Made by a program: the position numbers and the translations under genes. From Periweissella fabalis (GTDB lineage: Bacteria; Bacillota; Bacilli; Lactobacillales; Lactobacillaceae): a stretch of 64,000 bases of DNA. The notes below the pieces were generated by a model. The model saw only the letters and a list, made by a program, of their open reading frames with translations. It made no database searches and was not told the DNA's origin. Shown here one piece after another: positions 59,345 through 64,000 of the stretch (positions are counted from its first letter, which is position 1; every line of letters begins with the position of its first letter). The stretch spans positions 45,985 through 109,984 of the forward strand of contig NZ_JAAXPN010000007.1 in assembly GCF_012396505.1 (NCBI RefSeq), in the 5' to 3' direction.

Positions 59345-60550
59345 TTAAGCGAAGTATGCTTTGAGAGCTTCAACTTTATCCAATGCTTCCCATGGTAAAT
59401 CAAGATCAGTCCGGCCAAAGTGACCATAAGCAGCCGTTTTAGCGTAAATTGGGCGTTGTAAATCAAGCATTTTAATAATTCCAGCTGGTCGTAAGTCAAA
59501 TAATTGACGAATGGCCGCAACTAATAATTGATCATCAACTTTACCAGTTCCAAAAGTTTCTACTGCGATTGAAACCGGTTGGGCCACCCCAATTGCATAG
59601 GCTAATTGAATTTCAATTTTATTAGCTAAGCCAGCAGCAACGATGTTTTTAGCAATATAACGAGCAGCATAAGAAGCTGAACGGTCAACTTTGGTTGCAT
59701 CCTTACCAGAGAAGGCCCCACCACCGTGACGGGCCGCTCCACCGTAAGTATCAACAATGATTTTCCGACCAGTTAAACCAGCATCCCCTTGCGGACCACC
59801 AATAACAAAGCGGCCAGTTGGGTTAATGAAGTACTTAGTATTTTCATCGAGTAATTCAGCTGGGATAACTTTTTCGATAATTTGTGCCTTAACGTCTTTA
59901 CGAATCTGATCTAATGAAACTTCCGCATCATGTTGCGTTGAAAATACAACCGTATCAACACGGAATGGCTTGTTATTTTCATCTAATTCAACTGTTACTT
60001 GAGCTTTAGCATCTGGTCGTAAATATGCCAGTTCTTCTGATTTACGTAATTGTGCTTGTTTAAGCATTAATTGTTGGCTTAAAGCATGCGCTAATGGCAT
60101 ATATGTGCTTGTTTCATCAGTGGCGTATCCATACATCAAACCTTGGTCACCAGCTCCGATTTGATCAAGTGGATCAATCCCACCATCTTCACGATTTTCA
60201 ATGGCGGTATCAACCCCTTGGGCGATGTCAGGTGATTGCTCATCAATGGCAATCATTACACCAGTATTGTCGCCGTCAAATCCAAATTCAGCATGATTAT
60301 AACCAATTTCTTTAATTTTATCACGCACAACTTTATTAATATCAACGTAAGCAGTTGTAGACAATTCACCAAATACTAAAACTAACCCTGTCGTTACTGA
60401 TGTTTCTACTGCCACTCGTGCGTCTTTGTCTTGAGTTAGTACGGCATCTAAAATAGCATCACTGATTTGATCAGCAATTTTATCTGGATGACCTTCTGAT
60501 ACGGCTTCTGAAGTAAATAGGTGTGGTTCTTTGTTAAATTCTTGTGACAT
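59345..60550 (-). CDS. metK: S-adenosylmethionine synthetase
   Basis: Makes SAM from Met and ATP. The 401-residue protein starts [32 protein letters not shown]. It has [16 protein letters not shown] (hexapeptide GAGDQG), [21 protein letters not shown] (P-loop-like) and a C-terminal domain ending [15 protein letters not shown]. The open frame extends to 60613, into the riboswitch terminator. ATG 60550 follows GGGAGAG and gives the family start. Controlled by the SAM-I riboswitch. Confidence 0.98.
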   Translation of the reverse strand: MSQEFNKEPHLFTSEAVSEGHPDKIADQISDAILDAVLTQDKDARVAVETSVTTGLVLVFGELSTTAYVDINKVVRDKIKEIGYNHAEFGFDGDNTGVMIAIDEQSPDIAQGVDTAIENREDGGIDPLDQIGAGDQGLMYGYATDETSTYMPLAHALSQQLMLKQAQLRKSEELAYLRPDAKAQVTVELDENNKPFRVDTVVFSTQHDAEVSLDQIRKDVKAQIIEKVIPAELLDENTKYFINPTGRFVIGGPQGDAGLTGRKIIVDTYGGAARHGGGAFSGKDATKVDRSASYAARYIAKNIVAAGLANKIEIQLAYAIGVAQPVSIAVETFGTGKVDDQLLVAAIRQLFDLRPAGIIKMLDLQRPIYAKTAAYGHFGRTDLDLPWEALDKVEALKAYFA

Positions 60551-60560
60551 GATTCTCTCC

Positions 60561-60717
60561 CTTAAAAAAATGCGACCATCCTTGACTCGGATAGTCGCAT
60601 TGAAAGAATTCAATAATCAACTATCTTCATCGGAAATCTTGTTTTACCACCTTGCAACTATGGTTGTAGGTTGGTGTGCGATCATCGGGCAAGTCCCTCA
60701 CGCACTCTCAATGAAGA
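60561..60717 (-). promoter_or_regulatory. SAM-I (S-box) riboswitch of metK
   Basis: On the minus strand the aptamer (60717-60624) has the S-box core GAGGGACTTGCCCGATGA, CACACCAACC and GCAAGGTGGTAAAACA. P1 is formed by TCTTCAT with ATGAAGA. The terminator TGCGACTATCC...GGATGGTCGCA plus TTTTTTT (60564-60600) follows. SAM binding would favour termination and lower MetK. Confidence 0.93.
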
Positions 60718-60806
60718 ATGATACTTAAATAGTATATCACTTATGTTGTTAAATGCAAAGATGATTGTTAGAATTAGACGTAATATATTAATTTGGAGGT
60801 TAACCA

Positions 60807-61598
60807 ATGGAAAAGCATACGTTCACTTCACAGCCATTACACCGTACTCAAAACGGGGTTAATTTAATTGAAAAACTAAAACAACCGGTAGTCCAAAAAC
60901 ATCTTATCTTAGGATTTATAACTATTTTAAGTCAAAATATTATTTGGTGGACCTACCCATTGATTTACAGTAAACATCTTAATGGGCAATTACCAGCCGG
61001 TAGTTTTATACTTGTCGTTTATTCTTTCTTGATTGCTCTTGCAATGCATTTTATTTTCAGCTCAAAATTTCATTCATTTTGGGCCATGTTATTGTGTATA
61101 TTAAGTGGTGTTGTCACATTTTCAAGTCTTATTAAAGGTAGTTTTGAAGTTTTCTGCCTATTACTACTTTTAACGAGTTACCTTATAATTCTTCAAATAA
61201 AATGGATCCGTCTAAAATCAATTATTGGTTTAGTTGGTTTAGCAATATTAGCGGCTTTTACTATTCCGCTTGCTATTTTTTATCTACAAAATAACTATGT
61301 TACAAGCAAATTTATTATTACATTAATTCCACTAATTTTTAGCTATTTATATTTTTTAATTCCGTTATTTATCCCACATTCAAAGTTACGAACTATTAGT
61401 AGTTTAGTATTTGGTATTGCACTTTTAATTAACATCATGCTATTACCCTTTAATCTATGGACATTTTTGGCAATCATTATTGTTGCTGGCTCATGGTTGA
61501 TTCTTTTCAATCTGGAGCTTGATATTAATTTACAAGTTCCATTATATTTTGGTTTACAAATGTTAACAGTACTAGTTATTTTCTTACAACAACATTAA
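60807..61598 (+). CDS. Unknown polytopic membrane protein
   Basis: A 263-residue protein with a polar N-terminal 30 residues and then about eight hydrophobic segments (first about 33-52, last about 245-260) separated by very short loops. I recognise no family. Charged residues are few and cluster at segment ends (KHLNG, SSKFHS, KWIRLKS). SD TTGGAGG 7 bases before the ATG and a normal codon pattern support a real gene. It is divergent from metK. No function can be proposed. Confidence 0.65.
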   Translation: MEKHTFTSQPLHRTQNGVNLIEKLKQPVVQKHLILGFITILSQNIIWWTYPLIYSKHLNGQLPAGSFILVVYSFLIALAMHFIFSSKFHSFWAMLLCILSGVVTFSSLIKGSFEVFCLLLLLTSYLIILQIKWIRLKSIIGLVGLAILAAFTIPLAIFYLQNNYVTSKFIITLIPLIFSYLYFLIPLFIPHSKLRTISSLVFGIALLINIMLLPFNLWTFLAIIIVAGSWLILFNLELDINLQVPLYFGLQMLTVLVIFLQQH

Positions 61599-61611
61599 GT
61601 TTAAAATGCAC

Positions 61612-61663
61612 AATATAACAATAGCCTCCTTGAAAATCTTTTCAAGGAGGCTATTGTTATATT
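61612..61663. terminator. Long perfect hairpin downstream of the membrane protein gene
   Basis: Arms of 25 bases (61612-61636 and 61639-61663; core AACAATAGCCTCCTTGAAAA) are exact inverse complements around 2 bases. It sits 14 bases past the stop. No T-run follows on the plus strand, so it may block RNases or end transcription in an unusual way. Confidence 0.65.
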
Positions 61664-61771
61664 CCCAAATATTATTACAGCTTTTGCAAAGTATAGTATT
61701 TACTTTTATACCTCAAGATAGCTAAACACTATCAGAGCGATTTTAAAACACATTTACTTTAAGTATTATCA

Positions 61772-62770
61772 TTATAACACTTGCTCATAGACTTGTTTTA
61801 ATTGTGCTCCTACAGCTTTTAAATCGCGCTCTATGGCCGTTTGATATCCAGCATGAACAATTGTGCTCATATCAGTGGTTAATACCCGCTGTAATTGCTG
61901 ATTAAATTCATGAACATTACTTGCTTTTAAAACATTCTGCCCATCTTTTAACCACCCATCATATACTGGAATATCACGGACAATCACATTTTGTTGCGAT
62001 GCTAAGGCTTCTAATACGACAATCCCCTCCGTCTCTTCATACGATGGGAATAAGAAGGCATTGGCACTACTATAGGCCCCTTCAATTACATCACCAGTAA
62101 TATAGCCTGGAAAAATAACATTATCTGGGTGATCTTCTTTAACAATCCGCCGAATACTTGCTGGAATTGCCGCTAAATTAATATGGCCAAACCAAATGAA
62201 CTTAATTTCAGGGTTTAACCGCGCAATCTCAACAAAATCAACAATCCCTTTCCGAGCAAATAACAACCCAACACTAATTACGACTTGTGTGTCATCATCT
62301 AAATTAAAATGCGTTCGAAAAGCTTGTTCTTTTTCTAGTTTTGGCTCGTATTTCATTAACTCAATCCCATTTGAAATCGGATAAATGGGTTGTTTTAATC
62401 CGTAGCCAGCAATTAATTTTTTAGAATATGGGGTTGGGGTAATTAAAACATCTGCTTGTCGATATAGGCTAACTAAATAACGCCGATAAAATGGTGCAAG
62501 TAAGTTCGAACCAATAAATGAATTTCGAAAGTCTTCCTCTGTTGAATGAGCATGATAAATGACGGGTTTATGCTTACGTTTAGCATCGCGAATAACTCTC
62601 CAACTATTAATACCATACGTATTAATGTGCAAGACATCATAATCATCATTTGGATCTAGTGTATATTCAACACCATTAGCAGCCAAGGCTTTCATTTGGT
62701 GATGCATAGCATGACCGATTCCAGAATTAGCAATCAACTTTTGTCCTTCAAAATACAATAATATTTTCAT
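61772..62770 (-). CDS. GT4 glycosyltransferase, LafB/CpoA-like (glycolipid synthesis)
   Basis: A 332-residue GT-B enzyme. It resembles, from memory, pneumococcal CpoA (LafB), which adds a second hexose to monoglucosyl-diacylglycerol: MKILLYFEGQKLIANSGIG, DYDVLHINTYGINS, YHAHSTEEDFRNSFIGSN, TPTPYSKKLI, FIWFGHIN, and the GT4 EX7E region in ETEGIVVLEALAS. The product would be the lipid anchor of lipoteichoic acid. The usual lafA partner is not adjacent; instead its ATG overlaps the stop of a HAD phosphatase gene (TAATG). Confidence 0.83.
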   Translation of the reverse strand: MKILLYFEGQKLIANSGIGHAMHHQMKALAANGVEYTLDPNDDYDVLHINTYGINSWRVIRDAKRKHKPVIYHAHSTEEDFRNSFIGSNLLAPFYRRYLVSLYRQADVLITPTPYSKKLIAGYGLKQPIYPISNGIELMKYEPKLEKEQAFRTHFNLDDDTQVVISVGLLFARKGIVDFVEIARLNPEIKFIWFGHINLAAIPASIRRIVKEDHPDNVIFPGYITGDVIEGAYSSANAFLFPSYEETEGIVVLEALASQQNVIVRDIPVYDGWLKDGQNVLKASNVHEFNQQLQRVLTTDMSTIVHAGYQTAIERDLKAVGAQLKQVYEQVL

Positions 62771-63585
62771 TATAAATTCTCCAACAAACTGTCAATTGTA
62801 GCCAATACTCCATCGTGATTATTATCTGCCACAGCTTTTAAAGGAATCTGCGACTGCATGGCATCATATGCATTAGGCATTAAAATTCCTTGGCCAACAT
62901 ATTTAAGCATTTCTAAATCATTTTCATTATCACCAAAGGCCATAATTTCACTTTTATCAATTCCATATTGACGTTGTAAAATCTGTAACCCCGTAGCTTT
63001 ATTTACACCTTGAGCTAAAATGTCAACACTCCCAAACCCTGATCCAGTTGCGTGAAGCTCATCGCTAAACATTGAACGAAGACTAGTAACATATGGGCTT
63101 ACTTGCTTACTTGGCCAAACAAAAGTAATTTTAAAAATAATGTCATCAATTTCTAATAACTTTTCAACTTGAAATAATGGTGTATAAAAATTTTTAACCT
63201 CGGCTAGCGTTGTTCCAGTTGCATGATTACTTACATACGTGCCTTTTAACCCAGATAAGATAATCATGTTATCAATACTTGCTGGATTATTTGCATTCCA
63301 ATCAATTACCTTAGCTAATTGATTATTCGTAATAGGTGCATCAAAAATCATAGTATCATGCTGATAAATTCGCGCACCATTATCAGCGACAAAATCAATT
63401 GAAAATTCATCTAGAATTGGTTCAAAATAACGTACAAGTTGGCGATACGGATTACCACTAGCAGCCACAAAGCGAATATCATGTTGTTGCATATATGCTA
63501 ATTGTTCTCTAAATCGTTGAACATCATAATCTTTATTATCACGCAAAAAAGTTCCATCCATATCTGTTGCAATCATTTTAATCAT
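62770..63585 (-). CDS. Cof-type HAD-superfamily hydrolase
   Basis: A 271-residue phosphatase of the HAD IIB (Cof) group: motif I IATDMDGTFL (about residues 4-13), motif II FVAASGNPYRQL, Lys in NKATGLQIL and motif IV MAFGDNENDLEML. Such enzymes dephosphorylate sugar phosphates, nucleotides or cofactors; the substrate cannot be predicted. I start at ATG 63585, since the upstream GTG (63594) lies within the ribosome binding site. Co-transcribed with the glycosyltransferase. Confidence 0.9.
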   Translation of the reverse strand: MIKMIATDMDGTFLRDNKDYDVQRFREQLAYMQQHDIRFVAASGNPYRQLVRYFEPILDEFSIDFVADNGARIYQHDTMIFDAPITNNQLAKVIDWNANNPASIDNMIILSGLKGTYVSNHATGTTLAEVKNFYTPLFQVEKLLEIDDIIFKITFVWPSKQVSPYVTSLRSMFSDELHATGSGFGSVDILAQGVNKATGLQILQRQYGIDKSEIMAFGDNENDLEMLKYVGQGILMPNAYDAMQSQIPLKAVADNNHDGVLATIDSLLENL

Positions 63586-63678
63586 TTGCCTCACCCCTTT
63601 TACTCCATTTTACTAAAAAAGAACCCAACAGATTAGTCTATCTAACTAATCAACTTGAGTCCTTTCAACAGATTTTAA

Positions 63679-63749
63679 AGATGGTAATCGGATTCGAACC
63701 GACGATCAGGGTGTTGCAGACCCATGCCTTACCACTTGGCTATACCATC
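63679..63749 (-). tRNA. tRNA-Cys (anticodon GCA)
   Basis: A 71-base cloverleaf: acceptor GATGGTA with TACCATC, T arm GTCGG-TTCGAAT-CCGAT, anticodon loop CTGCAAC. The discriminator is U, as expected for tRNA-Cys. CCA is not encoded. Confidence 0.93.
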
Positions 63750-63823
63750 ATAATATCAATAACCATATTATTATAAAACATACCTTCTATGCTTGTCAAT
63801 ACTAGGTTACTAATTAATTTTAA

Positions 63824-63868
63824 AAGAAAAAAGATTGAACCATCCTTGAAGGCGCTTCAATCTTTTCT
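63824..63868 (-). terminator. Hairpin between tRNA-Leu and tRNA-Cys
   Basis: On the minus strand AAAAGATTGAA pairs with TTCAATCTTTT, followed by TTCTTTT. It probably ends the tRNA-Leu transcript, so tRNA-Cys would need its own promoter. Confidence 0.75.
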
Positions 63869-63874
63869 ACATTA

Positions 63875-63958
63875 TGCCGTCGGTGGGGGTCGAACCCACA
63901 CTCCCGTGAAGGAACTGGATTTTGAGTCCAGCGCGTCTGCCAATTCCGCCACAACGGC
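63875..63958 (-). tRNA. tRNA-Leu (anticodon CAA)
   Basis: An 84-base class II tRNA with a long variable arm (TTCCTTCACGGGAG region). The acceptor is GCCGTTG with CGACGGC, the anticodon stem CTGGA/TCCAG and loop CTCAAAA reading TTG codons. CCA is not encoded. Confidence 0.95.
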
Positions 63959-64000
63959 ATATCTATTCAGCTACTTGGTAACAAATTTATTACCAACTGG

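Overview
The window is AT-rich chromosomal DNA from a low-GC Gram-positive lactic acid bacterium. The best fit is Weissella or a close relative in the Leuconostoc/Weissella branch of Lactobacillaceae. Evidence: a FemX-type aminoacyltransferase resembling the W. viridescens enzyme as I remember it, a fermentative adhE plus pta set, gatCAB, a one-piece tmRNA with a YALAA-ending tag, and housekeeping genes typical of the group. The species call is inference from remembered sequences; no search was run. I see no phage, insertion sequence or CRISPR array. This is core chromosome.

Layout. 1-3.9 kb: gatB (cut by the left edge), gatA, gatC, a small pyrimidine-dimer glycosylase and HU. 4-8.6 kb: a short orphan ORF, tRNA-Gln, a GtrA-like membrane protein, tRNA-Arg, a DEAD-box helicase, a Gfo/Idh/MocA oxidoreductase and map. 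8.7-12.8 kb: an M29 aminopeptidase, a GRP-family sugar uptake protein under a perfect cre palindrome, a frameshifted orphan response regulator and ssrA. 12.8-22.8 kb: one long minus-strand block with the F1Fo ATPase (atpB-E-F-H-A-G-D-C) followed by envelope shape genes (ywzB, mbl, yidD, a DUF2969 gene, rodA) and a GcvH-like gene. 23-27.5 kb: uracil permease with a PyrR-type attenuator, an APC permease and upp. 27.8-38 kb: sua5, prmC, prfA, tdk, then murT-gatD, htpX-lemA, radC, folC and a GAF-type methionine sulfoxide reductase. 38-43.6 kb: adhE, pta, ung and a LURP-like protein. 43.8-48.9 kb: two tandem glnQ-glnPH amino acid ABC operons. 49-63.6 kb: pepV, nnrD, a D-Asp-ligase-like ATP-grasp enzyme, a MurJ/YtgP flippase, femX, leuS with its T-box, mnmM (ytqB), metK with a SAM-I riboswitch, an unknown membrane protein, a LafB/CpoA-like glycosyltransferase and a Cof-type HAD phosphatase. 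The window ends in tRNA-Cys and tRNA-Leu.

Most interesting. Each of the two glnQ-glnPH operons is preceded by its own promoter, a 29-32 codon leader ORF with a run of Asn codons (ENNNN and ENNNQKN), and an RNA that can fold in three mutually exclusive ways: Asn-codon strand with segment 2, segment 2 with segment 3, or segment 3 with segment 4 (an intrinsic terminator). This is the logic of ribosome-mediated, trp-type attenuation. Here the sensed residue would be asparagine, in a group better known for T-boxes. The layout is conserved between two duplicated but diverged leaders, which argues for function.

Other items worth a look: MurT whose four zinc-ribbon cysteines are all replaced at conserved spacing; two peptidoglycan cross-bridge chemistries side by side; near-identical blocks in the two glnQ genes that suggest gene conversion; and a broken two-component regulator with no kinase.
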